Positions 1 to 7,397 of a stretch of DNA of 64,000 nt are shown here, piece by piece. The stretch is from positions 835,320-899,319 of the forward strand of contig NZ_QFZZ01000001.1 of the NCBI RefSeq assembly GCF_005233515.1, given 5' to 3'. Below the pieces are notes generated by a model. It worked only from the letters and a program-made list of their open reading frames with translations. It made no database searches and was not told the origin of the DNA. A program made the position numbers and the translations under genes. Each line of letters begins with the position of its first letter. Positions within the stretch are counted from its first letter, which is position 1. Origin of the DNA: Pseudomonas sp. CFBP13508 (lineage in GTDB: Bacteria; Pseudomonadota; Gammaproteobacteria; Pseudomonadales; Pseudomonadaceae).

Positions 1-30
1 GCCAAGGTGCGCGAGATGATCAATAGCTAA
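1..30 (+). CDS. 3' end of an unidentified gene
   Basis: An open frame enters from the left edge and reads AKVREMINS before a TAA at 28-30. A strong hairpin begins 5 bases later, as expected for the end of a plus-strand transcript. Nine residues are too few to name the family. The frame choice is inferred from the stop codon and the terminator alone. Confidence 0.35.
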   Translation, partial: AKVREMINS

Positions 31-34
31 AACA

Positions 35-72
35 ACGGGCGCCGTGATTGGGGTTACGGCGCCCGTCGTTTT
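35..72. terminator. bidirectional rho-independent terminator
   Basis: A perfect 11-bp inverted repeat (35-45 and 56-66, ACGGGCGCCGT and its complement) with a 10-base loop is followed by CGTTTT on the plus strand; the minus-strand copy is followed by an interrupted T stretch. It lies between the plus-strand gene ending at 30 and the minus-strand operon ending at 75, so it can serve both. Confidence 0.8.
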
Positions 73-74
73 AA

Positions 75-452
75 TCAGGCCAGCAATTCCTGAATCTTTT
101 CCTGCAGCACATCCAAGTCGAACGGTTTCTCGAGGATCGGTGCCTTGCTGGTGATCGGGCTGCCGGTTTCACGGATTTCCTGCGGGTAGCCGCTGATGAA
201 AATCACTTTCAGGTCCGGTCGCAGTTTCACTGCCGGCTCGGCGATCTGCACGCCGGAGATTCCGCCCGGCAGGCGGAAATCGGTAATCAGCATGTCCAGG
301 TGAGGTTTGCTGGCGAGGATCTCGAAAGCCTGCTCGCCGTTTTCCGCTTGCAACACGCGATAGCCCTGCCCTGACAGGTAATCTGTCAGGACCATCAAGA
401 TAACCGGTTCGTCTTCGACGACGAGTACTACATCTTGCGCATCTACGCTCAT
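75..452 (-). CDS. single-domain response regulator (receiver only)
   Basis: A 125-residue CheY-like receiver with no output domain. The acidic pocket is VVEDE (residues 11-15), the phospho-acceptor is D58 in LITDFRLPGG, and the switch lysine is in EKPF near the C-terminus. It is the last gene of a five-gene minus-strand signalling operon and probably accepts phosphate from one of the two kinases encoded upstream. The start chosen is ATG at 452, with AGG seven bases upstream. A GTG at 500 would add 16 residues and would overlap the preceding stop as GTGA, so translational coupling from that codon is possible. No DNA-binding domain is visible, so it acts by protein contact or as a phosphate sink. 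The target is unknown. Confidence 0.88.
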   Translation of the reverse strand: MSVDAQDVVLVVEDEPVILMVLTDYLSGQGYRVLQAENGEQAFEILASKPHLDMLITDFRLPGGISGVQIAEPAVKLRPDLKVIFISGYPQEIRETGSPITSKAPILEKPFDLDVLQEKIQELLA

Positions 453-496
453 GGGAAGCCTATGTTCGGTCAATAGCTGCTGATACGACCGTGTGG

Positions 497-1711
497 TCAC
501 TCAGAGGTTGCGTCGGATATGCCGTTTTCCTGGATCGGCAGACAAACGCGAAACAGGGCGCCTTCGTTGATTTCACTTTCGACGACGATGGAGCCGCCAT
601 GGGCGGCGACGATCTGCTCGGAAATGAACAGACCCAGCCCGAGCCCGGCCACCACCGTCTTGGCGGACACCCGTTCGAACTGCTGGAAAATACGCTTCTG
701 GTTCTCGGCGCTGATGCCGATGCCGTGGTCCTGAACTTCGACCCGCGCCTCGTCACCTTCGCGATAGACGCGCACCTGAATCGGGCTGCGACCACCGTAA
801 CGCAAGGCGTTGGTCAGCAGATTGGATACCACTTGCTCGATGCGGAACTCGTCCCAGCAACCTTCGACCGGCTCGGGCGCTTCAAAGGAAACACTGGTCT
901 CAGCCGCTTCCATTTGCGAGGCGAAGTTCTGCAACAGGTTGCCGACCAACTGCACCAGATCGAAACGACTCGGGCGGATCGAAAGTTTGCCGGTGCGGAT
1001 TCGCGAAACATCGAGCATGTCTTCGATCAGGCGAATCAGGCTTTTGATCTGCCGCTCATCGCGGTCAACCATCGCCTGCATCTTGTCGAGCGTAAACGCC
1101 GAGGCGTTGTCCCGGGCCAGGTGCATCTTGCGCAGCTGGGTTTCGAGAATCAGCCCGTTGAGCGGCGTACGCACCTCATGTGCGACGATCGACATGAAGT
1201 CATCGCGCATGCGCACCGCTTGCTCGAGCTCAAGCTGAGTGCTTTGCAGTTGTTGCAGCAGCGCTTCCTGCTCGCGTCGGGCCTGCTCCAGCGCCTCGAC
1301 CTGCTGCTTCATGGCTTTGCTTTGGCGATACAGATCGACGAAAACGTTGACCTTGCTCTTCACCGCATGAATGTCCAGCGGCTTGTGCAGAAAGTCCACC
1401 GCGCCGCTTTCGTAACCTTTGAACGCATAGTTCAGTTCACGGCCGGCGGCACTGACGAAGATGATCGGGATGTTCTTGGTCTTCTCGGTGCCGCGCATCA
1501 ACTCGGCCAGTTCAAAGCCGTTCATGCCGGGCATCTGCACGTCGAGAATGGCCATGGCGAATTCGTGTTGCAGCAACAGCGACAGTGCTTCGTCCGCCGA
1601 CAGAGCCTTGTAGACCGTGCGATCCTCGCGCTTGATCAGCGCTTCCAGCGCCAGCAGGTTTTCTGGCAGATCGTCAACGATCAACAGTTTGGCTTGGATA
1701 TTACTCAGCAT
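497..1711 (-). CDS. receiver-histidine kinase (REC-HisKA-HATPase)
   Basis: A soluble 404-residue protein. An N-terminal receiver has the acidic pair D13/D14 and acceptor D57 in AILDVQMPGMNG. A coiled linker (about 130-165) leads to a dimerisation/phospho-acceptor domain with H178 in VAHEVRTPLNG and a C-terminal ATPase domain with N, G1 (VQDHGIGI) and G2 (GLGLGLFI) boxes. There is no membrane segment, so the input is probably phosphorylation of its own receiver by the large hybrid kinase of the same operon. The ATG at 1711 overlaps the cheB-like stop by 7 bp and has GGA upstream. This layout, a response regulator fused in front of a kinase, is common in pseudomonad CheB/CheR-associated signalling clusters. 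Confidence 0.9.
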   Translation of the reverse strand: MLSNIQAKLLIVDDLPENLLALEALIKREDRTVYKALSADEALSLLLQHEFAMAILDVQMPGMNGFELAELMRGTEKTKNIPIIFVSAAGRELNYAFKGYESGAVDFLHKPLDIHAVKSKVNVFVDLYRQSKAMKQQVEALEQARREQEALLQQLQSTQLELEQAVRMRDDFMSIVAHEVRTPLNGLILETQLRKMHLARDNASAFTLDKMQAMVDRDERQIKSLIRLIEDMLDVSRIRTGKLSIRPSRFDLVQLVGNLLQNFASQMEAAETSVSFEAPEPVEGCWDEFRIEQVVSNLLTNALRYGGRSPIQVRVYREGDEARVEVQDHGIGISAENQKRIFQQFERVSAKTVVAGLGLGLFISEQIVAAHGGSIVVESEINEGALFRVCLPIQENGISDATSE

Positions 1712-2298
1712 GCGATTCGTTCCAGCTCGACTAGCAGACGGCCGATGCCGTGAATGGGTAGGACATGATCCGGCTGCAGAACGTTCAGTGCAGCCTGGGG
1801 CATGGTGGCGACTTGTGCATCATCGGGGTCTTGAACAATGGTCAGACCGCCGCAGTGCTTGACGCAGGCCAACCCGCGCGCGCCATCGTGATTGGCGCCG
1901 GTCAGCAGCACGGCGGCGAGTGTCTCGCCGTAAACGTCAGCGGCCGATTCAAACAGGTAATCAATAGACGGCCGCGAATGATGCACGCGATCCTCCAGGC
2001 TCAGCGACAGGCTGCGATCAGCTTCGACCGACAAGTGATAACCGGGCGTGGCGAAATACACCGTGCCGGCTTCAATGTCCTGCTTGTCTTCAGCTTCCTT
2101 GACCGGCATCGCCACACGACGGGAGAACACTTCGGCCAGATGACTGCGGCGCTCTTCCGGCAGATGCAGAACGATGATGATCGGCAGCACATAGCCTTTG
2201 CGCAACGGCCCGAGCAGGGTCAGCAACGCCTCGACACCGCCTGCGGAGGCGCCGATCACGACGGCCTCGATGCGAGGCAGGCTCGGGGTGTCGTTCAT
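1705..2298 (-). CDS. CheB-like protein-glutamate methylesterase domain protein
   Basis: A 197-residue stand-alone CheB catalytic domain. The Ser-His-Asp triad is visible as S18 in IGASAGGVEAL, H45 in VLHLP and D138 in TGANHDGARG. Canonical chemotaxis CheB carries an N-terminal receiver; it is absent here. The gene overlaps the CheR-like gene by ATGA and the next kinase gene by 7 bp. In the family the reaction is hydrolysis of glutamyl methyl esters or deamidation of glutamines on receptors, but no receptor, CheA or CheW gene lies nearby. The substrate may be the CHASE3 kinase or another protein of the module; that is inference. Confidence 0.9.
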   Translation of the reverse strand: MNDTPSLPRIEAVVIGASAGGVEALLTLLGPLRKGYVLPIIIVLHLPEERRSHLAEVFSRRVAMPVKEAEDKQDIEAGTVYFATPGYHLSVEADRSLSLSLEDRVHHSRPSIDYLFESAADVYGETLAAVLLTGANHDGARGLACVKHCGGLTIVQDPDDAQVATMPQAALNVLQPDHVLPIHGIGRLLVELERIAC

Positions 2299-3128
2299 GA
2301 TTTGCGGTAGATCCGTTCTTGTTTGACCAACGGCTCGAACTGGTTCGAATAGTTGGAAAAATCCAGGGTTTCCTTGCTGCCCAACACCAGAAAACCGCGA
2401 TGCGACAACGATTCATGGAACAGCCCGAACGCGCGGTCCTGAAGCTTCTTGTTGAAGTAGATCAGCACGTTGCGGCAAGAGATCAACTGGGTTTCGGAGA
2501 ACACGCTGTCGGTGGCCAGACTGTGGTCGGCGAATGTCACGTTCTCGCACAGGCTCTTGTCGAAAATCGCGTAGCCGTAGGCTGCGGTGTAGTAATCGGC
2601 AAACGAACGCTGACCGCCGGCCTGCTGATAGTTGGCAGTGTAGGCGCGGACATTTTCCATGGAGAAAATCCCTTGCTTGGCCTTCTCCAGCGAGCGCGGG
2701 TTGATGTCGGTGGCGTAGATGATCGTGCGGTCGAGCAAGCCTTCTTCGCGCAGCAGAATCGCCATCGAATAGACCTCCTCGCCCGTGCTGCATCCGGCGA
2801 TCCAGATCTTCAGCGACGGATAGGTACGCAGGAGCGGCACCACTTCGTTGCGGATCGCCAGGAAGTGCGACGGATCGCGGAACATCTCGCTGACCGGGAT
2901 CGTCAGCAGTTGCAGCAGTTGCATGAACGCCGTCGGGTCGTGCAGGACTTTTTCCTGCAGGGCCGAAATGGTCGCGCATTCGAACTGACTCAGCGCGTGC
3001 TGCACCCGGCGCTTGATCGAAGCGCCGGAGTAGTCGCGAAAGTCATAGCTGTATTTCAGGTAGATCGCCTCGATCAACAAGCGTAATTCGATCTCGCTGT
3101 TGCGTTCGGCCGGACTGCTGCGTTCCAC
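2295..3128 (-). CDS. CheR-like SAM-dependent protein methyltransferase
   Basis: A CheR family protein with an N-terminal all-helical region (containing DYSGASIKRRV) and a C-terminal Rossmann fold with the SAM site IWIAGCSTGEEVYS, ATDINPRSLEKA and the late CRNVLIYFN motif. Family chemistry is transfer of methyl groups from S-adenosylmethionine to glutamates of receptors. The start is best placed at GTG 3128, which shares one base with the TAG of the upstream hybrid kinase and has GGAA eight bases before it; an upstream GTG at 3155 would add nine residues inside that gene. Pairing with the CheB-like gene gives a reversible methylation module outside a chemotaxis operon. Confidence 0.9.
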   Translation of the reverse strand: MERSSPAERNSEIELRLLIEAIYLKYSYDFRDYSGASIKRRVQHALSQFECATISALQEKVLHDPTAFMQLLQLLTIPVSEMFRDPSHFLAIRNEVVPLLRTYPSLKIWIAGCSTGEEVYSMAILLREEGLLDRTIIYATDINPRSLEKAKQGIFSMENVRAYTANYQQAGGQRSFADYYTAAYGYAIFDKSLCENVTFADHSLATDSVFSETQLISCRNVLIYFNKKLQDRAFGLFHESLSHRGFLVLGSKETLDFSNYSNQFEPLVKQERIYRKS

Positions 3129-6100
3129 TAGATGCGTTCCATTTTCGGTAACCACACACGTATCAGCGAGAACAGACGATCGAGGTCGATGGGCTTGGCC
3201 AGGTAATCGTTGGCGCCCGCTTGCAGGCAGCGCTCCTGATCGTCCTTCATGGCCTTGGCCGTTACCGCGATGATCGGCAGCTTGCGCCAGCGCGGATCCT
3301 TGCGGATTTCCATGGTGGCTTCGAAGCCATCCATTTCCGGCATCATCACGTCCATCAGCACCAGGTCGATGTCCTCGACTTCATGAAGTTTCTCAATCGC
3401 TTCGCGGCCGTTACGGCCGATCACCACGACTGCGCCTTTGTGTTCCAGCGCGCTGGTCAGGGCGAAGATGTTGCGCACATCGTCGTCCACCAGTAGCACT
3501 TTGCGACCTTCAAAGACCTTGTCGCGGCTGCGCGCGGTCTTGAGCATCTTCTGCCGTTCATGGGACAGCTGCGATTCGACTTTGTGCAGAAAGAGTGTGA
3601 CCTCATCGAGCAACCGCTCTGGCGAGCGCGCGCCCTTGATGATGATCGAGCGCGAATACTTGCGCAGTTCAGCCTCTTCGTCCCGGGTCAGGTTGCGGCC
3701 GGTGTAGACGATGACCGGCGGGAACGAGCAGATGTCTTCGGTGGACATGCGCTTGAGCAGATCGTTGCCGAGCATGTCCGGCAGCTTGAGATCGATGACC
3801 ATGCAGTCGTAGATGGTCGTGCGCAGCAGCTCCAGCGCGTCCTGGGCCAGCCCGACGGCGGTGATTTCGATGTCTTCATCGCCGATCAGCCGCGCGATGC
3901 TTTCGCGTTGCAGATCGTCGTCTTCAACCAGCAGCACGCGTTTGACCTTCTGCGTCAGCTTGGCTTCGAGACGGGCGAAGACGTCCTTGAGCTCTTCGCG
4001 GGTGGTCGGTTTCACTGCGTAGCCGATGGCGCCCATGTGCATCGCCGCTTCGACGCGATCCTCGACGGAAATCACGTGCACTGGAATGTGCCGGGTTTCG
4101 GCGCGCTCTTTCAGGCGTTGCAGCACGGTCAGGCCGGAATGATCCGGCAGGCGCATGTCGAGCAGGATCGCATCCGGCACGAATTCGCGGGCCAGGTCGT
4201 AACCCTCGTCAGCACCGTGGGCGACCAGACACATGTAACCCAACTCATGGGCGAGGTCATAGAGGATGCGAGCGAAGTTGGGCTCGTCCTCCACCACCAG
4301 AATGCAACGAGTGGCAAACGGCGCCTTGTCGCGGTCATCGGCGAAGCGCGGGATGACCGCAGGAATCGCTGATGCCACCGGCACCGCAACCGCGACTGGC
4401 GCAGGCGTCACAGGTGTCGGGTGAAAGGTCAGCGGCGCGGCCGGCGTTTCGCCGAACTCGTGATACTGACGCGGCAACACCAGGGTGAACGTGCTGCCCT
4501 GCCCCGGTACGCTATCGACGCTGATCGAACCGCCCAGCAACGTCGCCAGATCCCGCGAGATCGACAGGCCAAGGCCGGTGCCACCGTACTTGCGGTTGGT
4601 AGTGCCATCCGCCTGGCGGAACGCCTCGAAAATACTTTCCTGCTGGTCGGCGGCGATACCGATGCCGGAATCCTTGACGCTGAAGGCGATGTGATCGTTC
4701 GGCTGCGCAGCAATCGTCAGGCTGACGGAGCCGTGCTCGGTAAACTTGATCGCGTTGGACAGCAGGTTCTTTATCACCTGTTCCAGGCGCTGACGGTCGG
4801 TGAACAGCAAGCCCGGTGCGTCCGGCTGAACCTCGACGCTGAAGGCGAGTTTCTTGTCCGCCGCCAACGGTTCGAACATCGAGCGCAAGCCGTCGACCAG
4901 TCGATCGACACGGGTGTTTTCGGCAATCACTTCAAGTTTGCCGGCCTCGACCTTGGAAATGTCGAGAATGTCGTTGATCAGGTTGAGCAGATCGTTGCCG
5001 GCCGAATAGATCGATTCGGCAAACTTGACCTGTTCCGCCGACAAATTCTGCTGCGGGTTTTCCGCCAGCAGCTTGGCCAGAATCAGTGAACTGTTCAGCG
5101 GCGTACGCAGCTCGTGGGACATGTTGGCGAGGAATTCGGACTTGTACTTGCTCGAGCGCTGCAGTTCTTCGGCACGCTCTTCGAGCTGAATCTGCGCTTG
5201 ATTCAGCTCGGTGTTTTTCTTGTCCATCGCGTCGCGCTGCTCGGCGAGCTGCTCGTTGGTCTGCTCCAGTTCCACCTGCTGGGTTTCCAGATGCGCCTGG
5301 GATTCCTTGAGAATCCGCGACTGTTCTTCCAGCTCTTCGTTGGCGGTCTTCAGCTCTTCCTGCTGCACTTGCAGTTCTTCGTTGAGCTGCTGGGTTTCGG
5401 CGAGCACTTCCTGCAAACGCTGACGGTAGCGCGCCGCTTCGATCGAGGTGCCGATGTTGCCGGCAATCAGCTCCAGCAGTTCGATGTCGCGCTCGGACAG
5501 CGGACGCAGGAAACCCAATTCGATTACGCCATTGACCCGGTCGTCATCGCTGGTCGGCACCACCAGCACACTGTGCGGCAGGCCTGCGCCGAGGCCGGAG
5601 CTGACTTTGAAATAGTCGCCCGGTACTGCGTCGAGACGGATCAGCCGTGCCTGTTCTGCCACTTGGCCGACGATGCCTTCGCCGCTGTAGATCGTTTGAT
5701 TGAGCTCTTCCTGCTCGCGGGAGAAACCATAAGTCGCCACGCGTTTGAGGCCGCCATGTTCTTCACGCACATAAAGCGCGGCGACGGCAGTGCCGAGGTA
5801 TTGCGCGCAGAATTGCAGAATGTTGCGCCCCAGCAGGTTCAGCGTCAGTTGACCCAACACCTGCTCGGCCAGTTGCGTCTGGCCGTTGCGCAGCCACGCC
5901 TGCTTCTCGAGGCGTTCGGCGCTGGCCAGTTGGGCGGCGAGGTTGGCGCTGTAGTTGGTCGACAGGTTGAGCAGATCACGGCGGCCGATGTAGGCCAGCA
6001 ACCCACTGATACCGACGATGAAAATCAGATAAAGGGTGATGCTCCAGATAGTGGTGCGGCGCACGTCTTCGTTACGCGTGGCGCGCAGCACCTGCTCGGT

Positions 6101-6601
6101 CTCGATGACGTCCTCGAACTGCTTGCGGATCTCATCGGTCAGGCGCTTGCCCCGCCCGGCCTTGACCGCGCCGCGATAGTCGCCACTGCTGCGCTGCAGA
6201 TCGATCATCGACTGCGCGTAGTTGGCCCACTCCACCTGCAAGGCTTGCAAACGGCGCAGGCGATCGGTCTGCACCGGATTATCGGCGGTCAGCTCCAGCA
6301 ACGTATTGAGAGCGACCTCGATACGCGGCTTGGCAACTTCGTACGGGTCGAGAAAGTGCTCGTCACCGCTGAGCAGATAGCCGCGCATGCCGGTTTCCAG
6401 ATCAACGGTGAGCTTCACCGCTTCATTGGCGTTATTGATCACCCGGTCGGTGTGCTCGACCCATTGGATGACCGACAGCAAATAAGTGATCAGCGAGACG
6501 AAGAACACGGCACTGAGCACGCCAACACCCAGCGGCAGGCTGACGTTGCGACTCAGAAGTTTGCGAAACCGTTGTTCATCAACCGAGGACGGAGAGGACA
6601 T
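3128..6601 (-). CDS. hybrid sensor kinase CHASE3-GAF-HisKA-HATPase-REC-REC-REC
   Basis: A 1157-residue inner-membrane sensor and the first gene of the operon. Two membrane segments (about 20-45 and 180-200) bracket a periplasmic CHASE3-type helical domain with the family's METGMRGYLL-like motif (ETGMRGYLLSG). A GAF domain (about 240-385) and a long coiled coil of Q/E-rich heptads (about 390-480) follow. The phospho-acceptor is H496 in NMSHELRTPLN, then an ATPase domain, then three receivers with acceptors D815, D937 and D1084. The start is ATG 6601 with AAGG upstream; the frame is open for 15 more codons. The signal is unknown. The three receivers and the downstream single receiver suggest a branched phosphorelay. 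Confidence 0.92.
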   Translation of the reverse strand: MSSPSSVDEQRFRKLLSRNVSLPLGVGVLSAVFFVSLITYLLSVIQWVEHTDRVINNANEAVKLTVDLETGMRGYLLSGDEHFLDPYEVAKPRIEVALNTLLELTADNPVQTDRLRRLQALQVEWANYAQSMIDLQRSSGDYRGAVKAGRGKRLTDEIRKQFEDVIETEQVLRATRNEDVRRTTIWSITLYLIFIVGISGLLAYIGRRDLLNLSTNYSANLAAQLASAERLEKQAWLRNGQTQLAEQVLGQLTLNLLGRNILQFCAQYLGTAVAALYVREEHGGLKRVATYGFSREQEELNQTIYSGEGIVGQVAEQARLIRLDAVPGDYFKVSSGLGAGLPHSVLVVPTSDDDRVNGVIELGFLRPLSERDIELLELIAGNIGTSIEAARYRQRLQEVLAETQQLNEELQVQQEELKTANEELEEQSRILKESQAHLETQQVELEQTNEQLAEQRDAMDKKNTELNQAQIQLEERAEELQRSSKYKSEFLANMSHELRTPLNSSLILAKLLAENPQQNLSAEQVKFAESIYSAGNDLLNLINDILDISKVEAGKLEVIAENTRVDRLVDGLRSMFEPLAADKKLAFSVEVQPDAPGLLFTDRQRLEQVIKNLLSNAIKFTEHGSVSLTIAAQPNDHIAFSVKDSGIGIAADQQESIFEAFRQADGTTNRKYGGTGLGLSISRDLATLLGGSISVDSVPGQGSTFTLVLPRQYHEFGETPAAPLTFHPTPVTPAPVAVAVPVASAIPAVIPRFADDRDKAPFATRCILVVEDEPNFARILYDLAHELGYMCLVAHGADEGYDLAREFVPDAILLDMRLPDHSGLTVLQRLKERAETRHIPVHVISVEDRVEAAMHMGAIGYAVKPTTREELKDVFARLEAKLTQKVKRVLLVEDDDLQRESIARLIGDEDIEITAVGLAQDALELLRTTIYDCMVIDLKLPDMLGNDLLKRMSTEDICSFPPVIVYTGRNLTRDEEAELRKYSRSIIIKGARSPERLLDEVTLFLHKVESQLSHERQKMLKTARSRDKVFEGRKVLLVDDDVRNIFALTSALEHKGAVVVIGRNGREAIEKLHEVEDIDLVLMDVMMPEMDGFEATMEIRKDPRWRKLPIIAVTAKAMKDDQERCLQAGANDYLAKPIDLDRLFSLIRVWLPKMERI

Positions 6602-6866
6602 GGGGCAGCCTTGTCGAACTGTTGAAAACCCGAGAGTTTGCCCCAAAACCCCGCCATGGATCCATTTTTCTCACACAAATGATGGCATTTTCCTACACGC
6701 GCCTGCGCATTGGGCGACGCCAACGGTTATCCTTGCCGCACCGCACTGAGCTGTTCTTTTTTGTATCAGCTCGGGAACTTGTGGCTATGCGCCACTTACT
6801 CATGCAAGAGTCCGGCAAAATTCACTTGCCCGGTATCCCCCGATTTCAATTTTTGAGAGTCCTGCC
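6602..6866. other. intergenic region between divergent signalling genes
   Basis: This stretch of 265 bases separates the minus-strand hybrid kinase from the plus-strand receiver gene and must hold both promoters. No repeat, hairpin or clear sigma-70 box was identified by eye. A short AT-rich patch near 6750-6770 (TTCTTTTTTGTAT) is the most promoter-like part. Confidence 0.4.
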
Positions 6867-7226
6867 ATGTCTGCCAATGCCTCCACTATCCTTGTCGTAG
6901 AAGATGACGACATCGTGCGCATGCTCATCGTGGATGTGCTGGAGGAGCTGGAATTCACCGTGTTGGAGGCTGAAGACGGCGGCAAGGCGCTTGCGATTCT
7001 TGCGGATTCTGGTAACGCCATCGATTTGATGATGACCGACCACGGCCTGCCTGGCATGGATGGCCGCGAACTCTCTCAAAGGGCACGTCAGCTGCGCCCT
7101 GCTCTGCCCATCCTGTTCGCCAGCGGTTATGCCGAGACTATTGATGTGCCCAGCGATATGCAGGTCATTGGCAAGCCCTTCTCTATTGACCAATTGCGCG
7201 ACAAAGTTAAAAGCATTCTGAAATAA
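6867..7226 (+). CDS. single-domain response regulator (receiver only)
   Basis: A 119-residue CheY-like receiver: acidic cluster VVEDDD (10-15), acceptor D58 in MMTDHGLPGMDG, switch lysine in GKPF, and no output domain. It starts at ATG 6867, divergent from the hybrid kinase operon. It shares the layout of the receiver ending at 75 (both have TD-x-LPG around the acceptor), so the locus carries two stand-alone receivers on opposite strands. It may be an additional acceptor of the same phosphorelay. The stop is followed by about 170 bases before the next gene. Confidence 0.9.
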   Translation: MSANASTILVVEDDDIVRMLIVDVLEELEFTVLEAEDGGKALAILADSGNAIDLMMTDHGLPGMDGRELSQRARQLRPALPILFASGYAETIDVPSDMQVIGKPFSIDQLRDKVKSILK

Positions 7227-7312
7227 ACCTGATAGCTGCCCGTCGCGGATGCAACTTGTCACATCCAAAAACAATCAGCAACTAACTAATACTGCCATCA
7301 CTTAACCTGCCA

Positions 7313-7395
7313 GCTCTATCCTGAGTAATCCTTGGCCCCGTCATGCAAATAACGGAACGTTTGCCAAACACCATTCAATAAATTCAGGATAGAGC
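7313..7395 (+). promoter_or_regulatory. inverted repeat that can mask the Shine-Dalgarno of the toxin-like gene
   Basis: GCTCTATCCTGA at 7313-7324 is the exact reverse complement of TCAGGATAGAGC at 7384-7395, which contains the AGGA ribosome-binding site of the ATG at 7398. A further G-U and U-A pair could extend the helix inward. If transcribed together, the 12-bp helix with a 59-base loop would hide the ribosome-binding site. No terminator-like T run follows. The regulatory role is inference. Confidence 0.55.
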
Positions 7396-7397
7396 CC

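Noticed and set aside
491..1753. 420-codon open frame on the plus strand
   Set aside because: Antisense to the receiver-kinase gene, whose motifs are unmistakable.
5114..6625. 503-codon open frame on the plus strand
   Set aside because: Antisense to the CHASE3-GAF-kinase region; composition is that of a high-GC shadow frame and no ribosome site or domain supports it.
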